64,000 nucleotides of DNA from Apoda limacodes (Eukaryota; Arthropoda; Insecta; Lepidoptera; Limacodidae). The notes under the pieces were generated by a model. That model was given only the letters and a program-made list of their open reading frames with translations, was not told the origin of the DNA and did not search any database. The position numbers and the translations under genes were made by a program. Below are positions 54,230 through 64,000 of this stretch, piece by piece. Within the stretch, counting starts at the first letter, position 1. The number at the start of each line of letters is the position of its first letter. Where the stretch lies: assembly GCA_946406115.1 (NCBI GenBank), contig OX291552.1:62001-126000 (forward strand). The letters are read 5' to 3'.

Positions 54230-54410
54230 GCGTAATAACTACTTATAGTGAGGTAACTCGCTCGGCTGTCTAGACAGGGCAATGATGAGGTGCGGTGCGG
54301 TCAAGGGCGGGGACTCCCGACCCCTATTTCGCAGGCGACCACCCCGCACGACCGCCAGTGCGTACGGGTACTGTTTAAGTAGCGTGTCACGTGGCATTAT
54401 CGCTAATTAA
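54230..54410. other. GC-rich upstream stretch
   Basis: A GC- and CG-rich island upstream of the acetyltransferase start, in otherwise AT-rich sequence, with GCGGTGCGGTCAAGGGCGGG and CACCCCGCACGACCGCC. No coding signal. Possibly a regulatory region. Confidence 0.35.
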
Positions 54411-54982
54411 ATTTTATAATTGTTGCGTCAAAGATGAGAATCGGTAAGTACCTACCTAAATTAAATCGCCACAAACATAATGTGTAAAATAAAGTCCCCG
54501 GTTGGTCCGTTTACTGTATGTTTGTACGCAATTACTATTATACAAATTTATTCTGGCAGAACGTTAAGACAAAGAAAAAATAAAATTACTACGTAGTTTA
54601 GAGGTATAGTATACCTACCTAATTAATGATTATTTTGTGTTTCTATGTGTTCTTTGGTTTAAAATCAGATAATTTACATATTATTTGTAACTATTCATCA
54701 ATTCATGGCATAATCTGGGGTAAATTTTATATTTTAAATATAGGAATAGGTGTGGGTACGGTACCTACACTACATAATTTCATTGTCACGTAAGTACTTA
54801 TACTATATATATATAATATTTGTATAAAACCATCTAAACATAATTCTGCAAATATTTGTCAATTCGGCATCTTTAAAAAAAACCGGCTAAGTGCAAATCG
54901 GGCTAGCGGACCAAGAGTTCGGTACCTACCACCATTTACGTAATTTAAAATCACAAATACAAACAAAAGGTTTCCCACTTAG

Positions 54983-55023
54983 CTTTCACCCATCCAATTA
55001 CTGACCGAGCTTGACGTTGCTAA
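54983..55023 (-). repeat. 5S rRNA-like segment a
   Basis: On the minus strand, TTTAGCAACGTCAAGCTCGG then TCAGTAATTGGATGGGTGA. This resembles the 3' half of 5S rRNA, including its internal promoter C-box region. Not a functional 5S gene, because the 5' half is absent. Probably part of a 5S-derived SINE or foldback repeat. Confidence 0.6.
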
Positions 55024-55251
55024 ATTTTGAATATCGTTTCCAACAATATTAGCTAGATTGCGCTATGACGGAAATTTAAGATGGTAAATGGCTCGGACCT
55101 GACTTACACTTGACCGATTTTTATTATTTCTTGTTATACTTTAGAGCTCAAAAACACTATAATCCCTGCAAGATAGAAGTTTTTTTACGATACAGCTACT
55201 ATATCATCAAGATAAACAGTTACACATTTGTTTATTAAAAACGATATTCAA

Positions 55252-55308
55252 AGTTAAGCAACGTCGGGCTTGGTCAGTAATTGGATGGGTGACCGTTTAA
55301 GGGAACAC
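55252..55308 (+). repeat. 5S rRNA-like segment b
   Basis: The best match of the three: GTTAAGCAACGTCGGGCTTG then GTCAGTAATTGGATGGGTGACC and GGGAACAC. These are the conserved 5S rRNA 3'-half blocks in the correct order and spacing. It shares flanks with segment a (ACGATATTCAAA before, AAATTACGTAAAT after). Confidence 0.65.
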
Positions 55309-55404
55309 TTTTTGTTTTTGTTCGTAAATTACGTAAATAGTAGTACTACAACTAACGGTGCGCTAGGAGCTAAAATTTACAAACAAAAAAAACGAATAGT
55401 ATGC

Positions 55405-55455
55405 CGCTAAGCGCTCATCTATACAATTACTGGCCTAGCCCAACGTTGCTTAACT
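55405..55455 (-). repeat. 5S rRNA-like segment c
   Basis: On the minus strand, GAAGTTAAGCAACGTTGGGC followed by CAGTAATTGTATAGATGA. It is more diverged and again inverted relative to segment b. Confidence 0.5.
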
Positions 55456-55734
55456 TCAAATAGTTTCACACAAACAAATATGTTTTCGGTGTCTAGCCGC
55501 TTGTCGGCATTTTGCGCCGAGACAAAGAAGTTCGCTCACTATTAGATGTTATAACGATATGGTAGAGTGTTGCCAAAACATAAATATAGTTTTGTATTGT
55601 ACGATTTATTTCTGAAATTTACTTGGTGATGTACATTATACATATGTGCAACACCTATATACAATATGAAATTATTTTCAGCAGTCGAGGGTTTTTTCGA
55701 GTGATCTTGTGCAAGAACTTCACCAAGTAAGTTT

Positions 55735-55795
55735 ACTAATCTATTCCTACTAATATTATAAATGCGAAAGCGAAAGTGTCTCTGTATGTCTGATT
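55735..55795 (+). repeat. Lepidopteran repeat end
   Basis: CCTACTAATATTATAAATGC then GAAAG, the same stereotyped end as the repeat at 53270-53525, in the opposite orientation. Only the end is recognised. Confidence 0.5.
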
Positions 55796-55855
55796 TAAAT
55801 AAACCTTGATATGGAAATATTTTATCTAGGTAAAGGACATAGCTCTCCTTAAAAA

Positions 55856-57250
55856 GTGCATTCAGACTGCTGTTCATTTGAGAATAAATTGACTACTTCA
55901 ACCGAAACGACTTCCTGTGATTTAAGAAGGAGTGATCGAATTAAAAACTTGCCCACTGTATCGTATAATGAAAACAATGTTGATATTTCTGTTAATTATT
56001 TGATGTATGCGAAATCTCTGGTATGTAAAATACCTACTTCATATAAAGAGATTGAATCCAGGGATGATAAAGTTTTGTGGGAAAATGCTATTAAAGAGGA
56101 AATTAAATCACTTATTGAAAATGAAACCTCGACATTTGTATCTAAACCCGAAAACAGAAATATTGTCGATTGTAAATGGGTATTAATAATTAAAAATGAT
56201 GAATTTGGAAAACCTCTTAAATATAAAGCTCGTCTAGTTGCTCGCGGTTTTAGTCAAGAATATTTAATTCGCACCATTAGCGAGAATTTCAAGTTTTAGA
56301 CTGATTTTAGCTATTGCAAATCAATTCAATTTGCTTGCCCATTTTTAAATGGAAAATAAAAGGAAGAGATTTACATGAAAATTCCTGAAGGAATTCACAA
56401 AATTGATGATCAAGTTTGTAAACTCAACAATCGGCACGACGGTTTCAATTATTCGAACAAGCTTTAATTGAAAAGGGGTTTCAATACTCATCAGCTGACC
56501 GTTGTATATATATTTTAAATGCAGGTGACATTCAAAAAAAAATTATGTAATACTTTACATAGATGACCTTATAATTTAAACTGCAAATATAAATACCATG
56601 AATAGTTTCAAAAACTACTTAATGAATAAATTTAAAATGGTAGATTTAAAAGAGGTTAAGGTTGAAAGGTACCAAAAAAAAGTCACTTTAGATCAGATTA
56701 TGTATATAGCAACAGTCTTAAATTTAATATATCTATATTTAATATTTAAATAAAAATATATTTAATTTAATCGACTAGTACACTCTTAGAAAGTAAAGTG
56801 AATTAAGACATCTTAAGTTCCAATGATGATACAAAGGCCCCTTGTAAAAGTGTTATCGGGTGTTTAATGTACATAATGGTCTGCACTCGTCTTGACTTAA
56901 GCTTTGCTGTAAACCTCTTGAGTCGATATGCTAACAACAACAGTTATTCACTTTGGTTATTGTTAAAAAGGGTTTTACGTTACTTGAAAGAACAAAGAAT
57001 CTAAAGTTGACTTACATTCGTTGTGAGTATAACGATTTACTGATTGGCTTTGTTGATTCCGATTGGGGAAGTAATGAAGTAGACAGGAACTGTACTTAAA
57101 AAAGCGAAATCCGAATTGTGTTACATCTTTGTAGTTTGTATAGTTTGTTGTTGCAACAACAATTAAGAAAAATAAAATGTTTGAATTAAGAGTAAAACTA
57201 AAACAAGCAAAGATGCGTCGCATGCATTTTTGTTCAGTCTTCAATTGTTA
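55856..57250 (+). pseudogene. Copia RT and RNase H (inverted half)
   Basis: 55856-56299 is open and encodes the RT start: WENAIKEEIKSLIENETSTF, IVDCKWVLIIKND and KARLVARGFSQ. The following pieces lie in changing frames: AFLNGK..EEIYMKIPEGI (first RT Asp region), GFQYSSADRCIYI, LYIDDLI (~56560, catalytic box), IGCLMYIMVCTRLDLSFAVN and FVDSDWGSN (RNase H). Order and spacing are those of Copia pol, with many stops. It faces the Gag-protease-integrase part at 57299-58698 head-on. Confidence 0.8.
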
Positions 57251-57404
57251 GACGTCCGCTTCAGATGCTAGATCAGAAATAGATGGTTTTGTTTTGTATT
57301 ATGGGCAAATAAAGTAAATTTCAAGAAAAGCATCAACGCTTTGCATAAAAGTAGATATATTTAGATATATAAGTGTGTATTGTGTGTGATATAGTGATAA
57401 TATT

Positions 57405-57456
57405 AGGTTTGGAAGCCAAAAAGAAACACTTGTTGACGATTTAATTAACTTTCGTT
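57405..57456 (-). repeat. Copia LTR end fragment
   Basis: Nearly identical to 62139-62190: on the minus strand AAATCGTCAACAAGTG.TTCT and CCAAACCTAAT. At 62139 the same string sits beside a primer-binding site, so it is an LTR 3' end. Here it is fused to the broken integrase frame. Confidence 0.65.
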
Positions 57457-58690
57457 TTATAAATTTTGACTTTAACTTATTAAATGGTAAACATGATTGT
57501 TTCCCATTTATGCAAGCTTCACACAAATTATCATTTGGTGCAACATGATTTATTTGCTAGATATCAGAAAACATTTGCTTGCTTTTTATTTGCAAAATTT
57601 TAGACTCGCCAATGTGGCCTAATCTTTGATGCCATAATTCATAAATATTCTTTTCGACCCTATTTGATAAGCCCACAGTATTTAAAGCACATTTATTAAA
57701 CATATATTTTATGATTATTAAATTGTTTAATGACTCACCCTTTGTTACCATCTTACCACCCTCGTTAAATATCTTTACCTCGCCATCTTTAGCGAAAATA
57801 ATGGTAATGGATTTACCCATCTTGCTGCATTTTCTTGACTGACATCAAGTTGTATGGAATATCAGGACAGAATAATACATCCCTTAGCATGCCCTTTATA
57901 TCTAAATTGGTGGTCACAGGTAGGTTTCCTTTCTTTGTGGCACTAATAAATGTTCCTTTCTTCGCTACTGAAATTTTTAATGGCTCTTTTAGCTCCACGA
58001 AATTTTGTGCCAAATCTTCGTTATTTATCATGTGATCTGAGGCTCCAGAGTCCAAAATGAAAGATATGCAATCTTTATTATCACGGTCATTACTGTAACT
58101 TTTGACCATAAAAGCAAATCCTGAAAAACTTGGATTTTCAGTTTCTGTATTTTTTGCTATTTGTACTTTTTATAAGTTTTCAGAGCATTGTTTGGCCTTA
58201 TTATTAAAATAGCAGTTTTTCTGCATATGACCTTTTCTCCCACAAAAAATAGCATTTCAAAATTCTAAATTTATCAGATTTTGATTTATACGTTGATATA
58301 AAACGTGTCCCGGAAGTGTTTCGAGACCATTTAGAATTTTTATAATGAAGTGGTTCCTGAAATATATTGGAATTTCTAATTCCCGCTTATAGAACCTTAC
58401 TTTTATCACGTCTTTCATGAATTAATTTTATTTCATGGTCAAGTAGTCGCGTTTAACAAAAGTCAAAGATAGATTGTCTTCTGCCAGAGTTTCTTTTGCC
58501 GTTATTACACCGTCGTAACTTCTTGGTAAAGTCATAAAATGGGTGTGTAAATTTATCAAACTCCTCTAATTTTGTACCTGCAGCTATTAAGTCGGATATT
58601 AAATTGTCAAATCTTCTGAAGTGGTTTATGAGTGGGCTATCACCTTCTAACTTCAAATTTAATAATTGTTTTCGTAATGCCAATTGAAAT
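57457..58690 (-). pseudogene. Copia Gag, protease and integrase start
   Basis: 58698-58400: Gag with LRKQLLNLKLEGDSPLINHF and, after a shift, SYDGVITAKETLAEDNLSLT. 58250-58200: knuckle region, degenerate. 58109-57813: protease with FILDSGASDHMI and NLMSVKKMQQDG. 57820-57557: integrase zinc domain with LWHQRLGHIGESKI. 57530-57460: CEACINGKQSCLPF and then an abrupt change to LTR sequence. The integrase core is missing. Confidence 0.82.
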
Positions 58691-58953
58691 GATACCAAGG
58701 GATCACTTAATCTCCGCCCTGGAAGGCTGATCCGCCAGCCTGTGTAAAGTCTCTGAAGTGGTAGTCGTGCCGGAGAAGGAGACCGGAGTAGACCCAGTTA
58801 CTACAACAAAGGGGATCAGGGGCCCTTCCGCTCGCCGTGCCAGCAACCGTATTATCTGTGCCGACCTTTGGCAATTCTAGTACCGCACCTTTTGTCTTCT
58901 AAGCGGTCTGTGCAGTGAATGCTCATATTTAGTCTAAGTAACTTTAAAAAAAA

Positions 58954-60302
58954 ATGGCTCCAAAAATAAGGAAAAGAGTTCTTTCAGCGGCCGCTCCATC
59001 CACATTTAATGTGGACTTTTGCAACATTAGGGGAATTCACGCAAATCTTAACGTAGTCCACCTCCATCTGGAGACTGCGCAGCCGACCATTCTTTTTCTA
59101 ACGGAGACACAGATATCCTGCCCGGCCGATACATCATACCTTCACTATCCCGGCTACAAGCTTGAGCACAATTTTGTAAGTCGTGCCGGTGTATGTATGT
59201 TCGTTCGGGAGGATATCTGCCGTCGCCACCTTCATATCCTTGAAGACAGGGACCTCTCGATATTGTGGGTGCACGTAGGTTGCGGCAGCCACACTCGTAT
59301 CTATGCGTGCCTATACAGGTCTCATAGCGGTGACACGGACGTAACTCGACTCTTTGACTTGAACACCTGAGTTTGACGACTGACAAAGTTCTAGAGCAAT
59401 ATCCCACAGCAGAACTAGTTATTTTGGGAGACTTTAATGCCCACCATCGCGAGTGGCTCAGTTCTCGAACCAATAACTATGCTGGGATATCTGCTTATGA
59501 ATTTGCTCTGACCTATGGATTCTCTCAGCTGGTACTTTCTCCAACGATAATACCAGATATAGAGGAACATACGAGCTCCTTACTGGACCTTCTGCTGACT
59601 ACTCGTCCGGACGGATACTCCGTCTCAGTGGATGCGCCTCTTGGCTCCTCGGACCACTGTCTCGTTCGGACTCAAGTGTCATGCACACACCCCGATCCTT
59701 CTGGGCCAACTAATTGGCGTCGTGTGTGGCACTATAAGTCGGCAGACTGGGATGGATTGCGAGAATTTTACGCATCGTACCCGTGGAGGCAGATCTGCTT
59801 TAACTCAGAAGATCCTGACGTTTGCGTATCCGCAGTCACTGAGACAATCCTTGCTGGTATGGAATGCTATATTCCTAACCCGCGAGTAGCTGCCGGCGTC
59901 AAAAAACGACCGTGGTTTAATAGGTCATGCAGAAAAGCTAAAATTCTTAAGCAAAATGCATATGAGGCTTGGACCACGGCTCGTTATAATAAGGATCCGA
60001 ATATTTCTGAGTTAAAACGCAAATTAAATGCTGCCTCGAGGTTCAGTAAGAAAGCAACTGCCAGAGCACAATTCCAATCCATCGGCAAAATAGGTGGGCG
60101 ACTTGCGAGCTATACTTCTGGGAGTCGTGCTTTCTGGTCGCTTGCCAAAGCTGCCGAAGGGAACTTTTGCCAGTCGTCGTTACCACCACTGCGAAAGACC
60201 GATGGTGACTTGGCCCATAGTGCTAAAGAAAAAGCCGATCTACTGGGCAGTCTCTTTGCCTCGAACTCGAAAATGAACGATGAAGGTGCCGTGGTGCGGT
60301 AA
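58954..60302 (+). pseudogene. LINE endonuclease domain (copy C)
   Basis: ATG at 58954 (MAPKIRKRVLSAAAPSTFNV) opens 138 codons to a TGA at 59368-59370. The frame changes there because of the same 5-nt length difference as in copy A (12782-12795). It then continues from 59373 for 309 codons with VILGDFNAHH, GSSDHCLVRT and the linker. A ~20-bp deletion near 60285 ends it. Confidence 0.88.
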
Positions 60303-61873
60303 GACCATGCCGGAAATCTCCATAACGCAGCGGGAGGTCAGGCGGGCGTTGCTTTCTCTAAACGTTCATAAGTCGCGTGGGCCAGACGGTATTCCAGCAG
60401 TGGTACTTAAGCAGTGTGCTCCTGAGTCATGTCCTGTACTCACGCGCCTCTTCGCGCTTTCCTACCACACTAGGCAATTTCCGTCTTCATGGAAGACTGC
60501 GAATGTGCACCCGGTGCCCAAAAAGGGCGATAGATCAGATCCATCGAATTACAGGCCTATCGCTATTACCTCTCTTCTCTCTAAGGTGATGGAGCGTGTG
60601 ATCAACACACAGCTTCTAAGATACCTAGAAGTACACGATCTGGTCAGTGACCGTCAATATGGCTTTTGCCACGGTCGCTCGACTGGTGACCTTCTAGTTA
60701 ATCTCACACACCGATGGGCACTAGCCATTGAGAGTCAGGGGTAGGCATTGGCATGTAGCCTAGACATAGCGAAGGCGTTCGATCGGGTCTGGCACCGGGG
60801 TCTTCTATCGAAGTTGCCATCTTACGGAGTGCCCGAGGGTTAGTGCAAATGGGTGGCTAGCTTATTGTAGCATACAAACCGTAGTTGACGGTAGTTGCTC
60901 TGATAGCATGGACATTAATGCTGGTGTCCCGCAAGGTTCTGTGCTGTCTCCTCCGCTATTTCTACTGCATATCAACAACATACATTGCTATGCAGATGAC
61001 AGTACTGGAGACGCTTTTTACACGGGTCGTGCAAATATCCCTCGTTCCGTTGTGAAGGAAAACCGCGGAGAACTTGTGTCTGAAATCGAGACCACACTGT
61101 CCAAGGTCTCTGACTGGGGACGGGTAAACTTGGTCCGATTCAACCCTACAAAGACTCAAGTGTGCGCGTTCACCGCTAAGAAAACTCCAGTCACTGTAGT
61201 CCCACAATTCCAGAACACTCCCCTCTCCATCTCCAAGAGCATCCTTGGTGTTGACATCTCCAGCGATGTTCATTTCCGAGATCATTTACATGATAAGGTG
61301 AAGCTGGCGTCCAAAAAAATTTGTGTACTCAACAGAGCGAAGCAGTACTTCACGTCGGGGCAAACGTTGTTACTTTTCAAGTCGCAAGTTCGGCCCCATA
61401 TGGAGTACTGCTGCCATCTCTGGGCAGGTGCACCCGGATACCAGCTTGGCCCTTTTGACTCGGTTCAACGACGGGCTGTGAGAATTGTCGACGATTCCAA
61501 ACTCACTTGCGTTAACGAGCCCTTAAGTCTGAGGAGAGACTTTGCCTCACTGTGTGTGTTCTACCGCTTGTACAATGGGTTGTGTTCTGAGGAATTGTTC
61601 GAAATGATGCCCACGGCTACTTTCTACCATCGCACCGCTCGCCATCGGCAGGGAATTCATTCTCACACTTTAGAATCTAAATGGTCGCGTACAGTGCGGT
61701 TTCAGAGAAACTTCCTCCCGCGAACGCTTAAGTTAAGGAATGAGCTCCCTGCCAAGGTTTTCTGCAAGGACTACAGTATGGAGTTCTTCAAGAAAGAAGT
61801 TATTAGATTTCTGAAGGGTCGGCAACGCGTAAGTGATACCCCTGGTGGTGCAAGCGTCCATAGGCTAAGGTGA
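60280..61873 (+). pseudogene. LINE RT domain (copy C)
   Basis: 60280-60744 has the RT fingers (SRGPDGIPAVVLK, DPSNYRPIAITSLLSKVM) and ends in a TAG at 60742-60744. A further TAG and a deletion (about 60840-60880) remove the SFLSG region. 60908-61873 has AGVPQGSVLSPPLF, a short deletion upstream of the catalytic YADD (CYADDSTGD), the thumb (ILGVDISSDVHF) and the C-terminal region. Inactive. Confidence 0.88.
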
Positions 61874-61950
61874 CCGCTTACCATCAGGCGGACCGTAAGC
61901 TTGTTTGCCACCTTAGTGGTATAAAAAAAAAAAAAAAAGGAAAAAAAAAA

Positions 61951-62125
61951 TCTTTTTTAATTTATGTTGTTAATTTTTATTTAAATACAAAAATGTTATG
62001 TAACTATCAACTAATTACTTTGAATAAAAGTTTAACTGCTTGCACACTTAATAAAAATCACTTAAACAGTTTACACTTGCAGTGTCTATTTATTAATTAA
62101 TTTTCAAAGTCTATATTTAAATTCA
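61951..62125. other. Probable Copia leader remainder
   Basis: AT-rich sequence between LINE copy C and the Copia primer-binding site. In the minus orientation it would be the untranslated leader before Gag. No ORF. Confidence 0.4.
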
Positions 62126-62142
62126 CTGGGTCCATAGCCTAT
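62126..62142 (-). promoter_or_regulatory. Copia primer-binding site
   Basis: The minus strand reads GGCTATGGACCCAGTG, a variant of the initiator tRNA-Met half-type PBS (GGTTATGGGCCCA) seen in the other Copia element at 32251. It lies directly beside the LTR end CCAAACCTAATA. Confidence 0.6.
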
Positions 62143-62560
62143 TAGGTTTGGACCAAAAAGAATCACTTGTTGACGATTTAATTAACTTAGTATTTATTAT
62201 CGTTATATTATATTATGTTATATTTCAACAGATAACAGGTGTAATATGGTGCGATACCCTCTTGTCTCGCATCCAGAGCAACAGTTTGCATTGAGGCAAG
62301 ATCACCATCTTCCCGCTCTCACCAAGGAGCATTAGCGTGCCCCGCGAGGTTTTAGGAAGAGTGTAAGGAGCGTACCTGAAACCGTCCCGTAGCCCTACCC
62401 GTAGTCCCATGACCAGTACGTATGCTGACTTACGTTGAGGCGTACGCTGAGTTTCAGAACTACATTCAGTGTAGACCGCGGAGTTAAGACTCAGTATATG
62501 GCCGTTCAATCGAATAGTTGCTGTATTATACTAGGCAGGCTTATATTTTTAGCATGTAAA
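62139..62560 (-). repeat. Probable Copia 5' LTR
   Basis: The inner end is defined by the PBS and by the match to 57405-57456. The outer boundary is uncertain. A GC-richer block (62240-62510) has a 94-codon minus frame without recognisable protein, as expected of an LTR or leader. Confidence 0.45.
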
Positions 62561-63159
62561 TTGTATTACATATATACAATGATGACCAAAAATAGAGTTA
62601 AGATTTAACTTAAGAAGTTAAGTTAAGAATTAATTAGATTTAAATAATTGAATTTATCCTTTATAACCGCTCTAGCATTTAAGAATATACAAAGAAAAAT
62701 ATACATATAAAATTGACACTCGTTGTATCCTTCATGTAACCTGGTAACATTCCCTTGGAACTATATATATCTCAAGCAGCTAAGTAAGTATACCCCCCAA
62801 ACAAAAGTTGTTTGCAGTACCTATGTTTAAGTATTTGCTTATAACTCGGCAATTATTGCTTATACGAAAAAAATATACAAGTGAAAACTATAGCTTAATA
62901 AATCTCCTAATAAAAAGCTCATATATATTATTATTGTTGTCTATTATTATTTTAACTGTAATCCGGCGTTAAAGAGGAAAACGAAGTGTTTTTGTGCTGC
63001 CCATATAACGTTTTTTTTCTGTTTACTCCAAAATTGATAAAAAAAAATATTTTTACTTATTTCGTAAAACTAAAAAGAGGCAGAGAGAGAGAGACAGGTG
63101 AGAGGGTGAGAAAGAGAGAAGAAGGTAAGGGGAGGGAAGAGACAAATGCATTATGTGAC
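62561..63159. other. AT-rich spacer with purine tract
   Basis: No gene. A purine-rich (GA)n-like tract lies at 63073-63145. Confidence 0.45.
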
Positions 63160-63300
63160 ATATTGTGTATGGCTGGGTCGAAACGTGTTTCGGGGCCACT
63201 TGGTGGGTTTAAGTACCACCAAATAGCCACAAACGGCTGTCAATACCGAATAGTCATGACCAGCCATCAGCTGATCATTATCACGTAGGTAAGCCTCACT
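63160..63300 (+). pseudogene. Weak LINE endonuclease scrap
   Basis: The short translated stretch YRIVMTSHQLIII resembles CRLAMTGHQPIIIASVYLSP in the endonuclease of the G1 LINE. The RT scrap of the same family lies 400 bp further right on the same strand. The match is short. Confidence 0.35.
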
Positions 63301-63439
63301 TCCCATAAAGCCTTAGGCAACTTATTCCAATTTACGTGACTCTGTATGTAAATAGTTGACACATTGGCAAAGTTCTCTGCAGACTGTTTGAGATACTCAA
63401 ATTTAACAATATAGCATTACTGAAACAACAGACGCCAAT

Positions 63440-63668
63440 CATGTTCGCAGCCTAGTTGGTACAGTGGCCGATTCCCGTATTAGACAAACATTTATGTGAT
63501 AAAAAACATTTGTGTTTGTCTTGAGTCTGGGTATTTATGTATAATATGTATGTATATACAAAAAAAAGTAATATATATGTATCTGTATCCGTTGTCTGGC
63601 ATCCATAACACAAGCTTCGCTTACTTTGGGGCCAGACGGCGCTGTTTGTAATGTCTAAAAATATTTAT
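63440..63668 (+). repeat. tRNA-like SINE
   Basis: Starts GCCTAGTTGGTACAGTGGCC, an A-box-like tRNA sequence. It contains the body string CATAACACAAGCTTCGCTTA common in lepidopteran introns, and ends in ATTT repeats. A B-box is not clear. Confidence 0.55.
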
Positions 63669-63687
63669 TTATTAATTTATTTAGTGA

Positions 63688-64000
63688 AGGCAAAAGGAGA
63701 TGCGCTCTTCCGGCGCACCCCGCTTGCTTGTCTACCTCCTGTCATTGTAGACGAAGTTCTGCAGGGTATCACTATTAAGATTACCCTGATTGTTATATTT
63801 ATATTAAAAGTATTTTTAATAATGCGATGTCGATCAATATTTTTTCCCGGCGTAGTTGGGTTAAAGCGTCCTGAGCCCTCGTTATATAGATCATTTAGTT
63901 TACTAGACGCTTTGAATAAACTTTATAAGCGTTTACTACTACCACGGTAACATAATTTCATAGACTCTTCACCGAGGTCATTTCGGTCTTTGGGCTACCT
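63688..64000 (+). pseudogene. GC-rich LINE family RT scrap, runs off the window
   Basis: LPPVIVDEVLQGI matches LPPVTVDEVVQVI of G1. After an AT-rich insertion (63770-63850), LYRSFSLLDALNKLYKRLLL matches SYRPISLLKALGKLYERLLL. This is the RT finger region of the family at 37599-43304. It is diverged and broken and continues past 64000. Confidence 0.65.

Larger units (their letters stand above)
58697..61950 (+). mobile_element. CR1/Jockey-type LINE, copy C, 5'-truncated
   Basis: Same family as 10171-13807 and 21352-25015, on the + strand. Homology to copy B starts at AGGGATCACTTAATC (58697), ~360 bp inside the full 5' end. The tail ends at an A-run (61921-61950). It is inserted in Copia Gag/leader sequence. 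Copia leader sequence and a primer-binding site resume to the right. Confidence 0.88.

Noticed and set aside
55252..55308. Functional 5S rRNA gene
   Set aside because: Only the 3' half is present, with substitutions and without the 5' half or a T-run terminator. The inverted partners point to a repeat.
1..64000. CRISPR array, operon, prophage or plasmid features
   Set aside because: Introns, poly(A)-tailed LINEs, LTR elements and TTAGG telomere repeats show a eukaryotic insect chromosome; no regularly spaced repeats with unique spacers were seen.

Overview
The window looks like the left end of a moth or butterfly (Lepidoptera) chromosome. The evidence is insect-type (CCTAA)n blocks on the + strand with TRAS-type non-LTR retrotransposons joined to them, many repeat families typical of Lepidoptera, and very few host exons. 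I cannot name the species. Nearly all open frames here belong to mobile elements; one host gene can be rebuilt completely.

Layout. 1-7158: (CCTAA)n blocks alternating with minus-strand TRAS-like insertions: one internally rearranged copy (234-3944), one 5'-truncated copy (3963-5182) and three copies of a ~930-bp short unit (1-165, 5211-6140, 6169-7099). 7159-9222: an A-rich relic of a plus-strand RNA virus with the first half of a superfamily 1 helicase, directly beside the telomeric array. 9223-10043: relic of a multicopy insect transposon-associated protein. 10171-18712: two LINEs on the minus strand. 18713-20280: AT-rich spacer with a LINE scrap and a tandem repeat.

20281-54098 is one host gene on the minus strand: a four-exon, 178-residue GNAT acetyltransferase of the spermidine/spermine (thialysine) N-acetyltransferase type. 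Exons lie at 53842-53934, 52320-52371, 33478-33683 and 20362-20547. All junctions are GT-AG and the reading frame is kept across every intron. Its 12.9-kb and 18.6-kb introns hold most of the other elements: a BEL/Pao relic with a LINE nested in it, an RTE tail, a Copia element that splits a tRNA-derived SINE, LINE fragments, a pogo-like transposon, a GC-rich Jockey-type LINE and its inverted partial copy, and a LINE nested in another LINE.

54100-64000, upstream of that gene: a GC-rich promoter-side stretch, three segments like the 3' half of 5S rRNA in alternating orientation, a Copia element whose RT/RNase H part is inverted relative to its gag/protease/integrase part and which carries a nested LINE (58697-61950), a tRNA-like SINE, and scraps of the GC-rich LINE at the right edge.

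The acetyltransferase is the only apparently functional gene. Every retroelement seen carries at least one stop, frameshift, truncation or internal deletion. Three copies of one LINE family (10171-13807, 21352-25015, 58697-61950) let shared lesions be compared.
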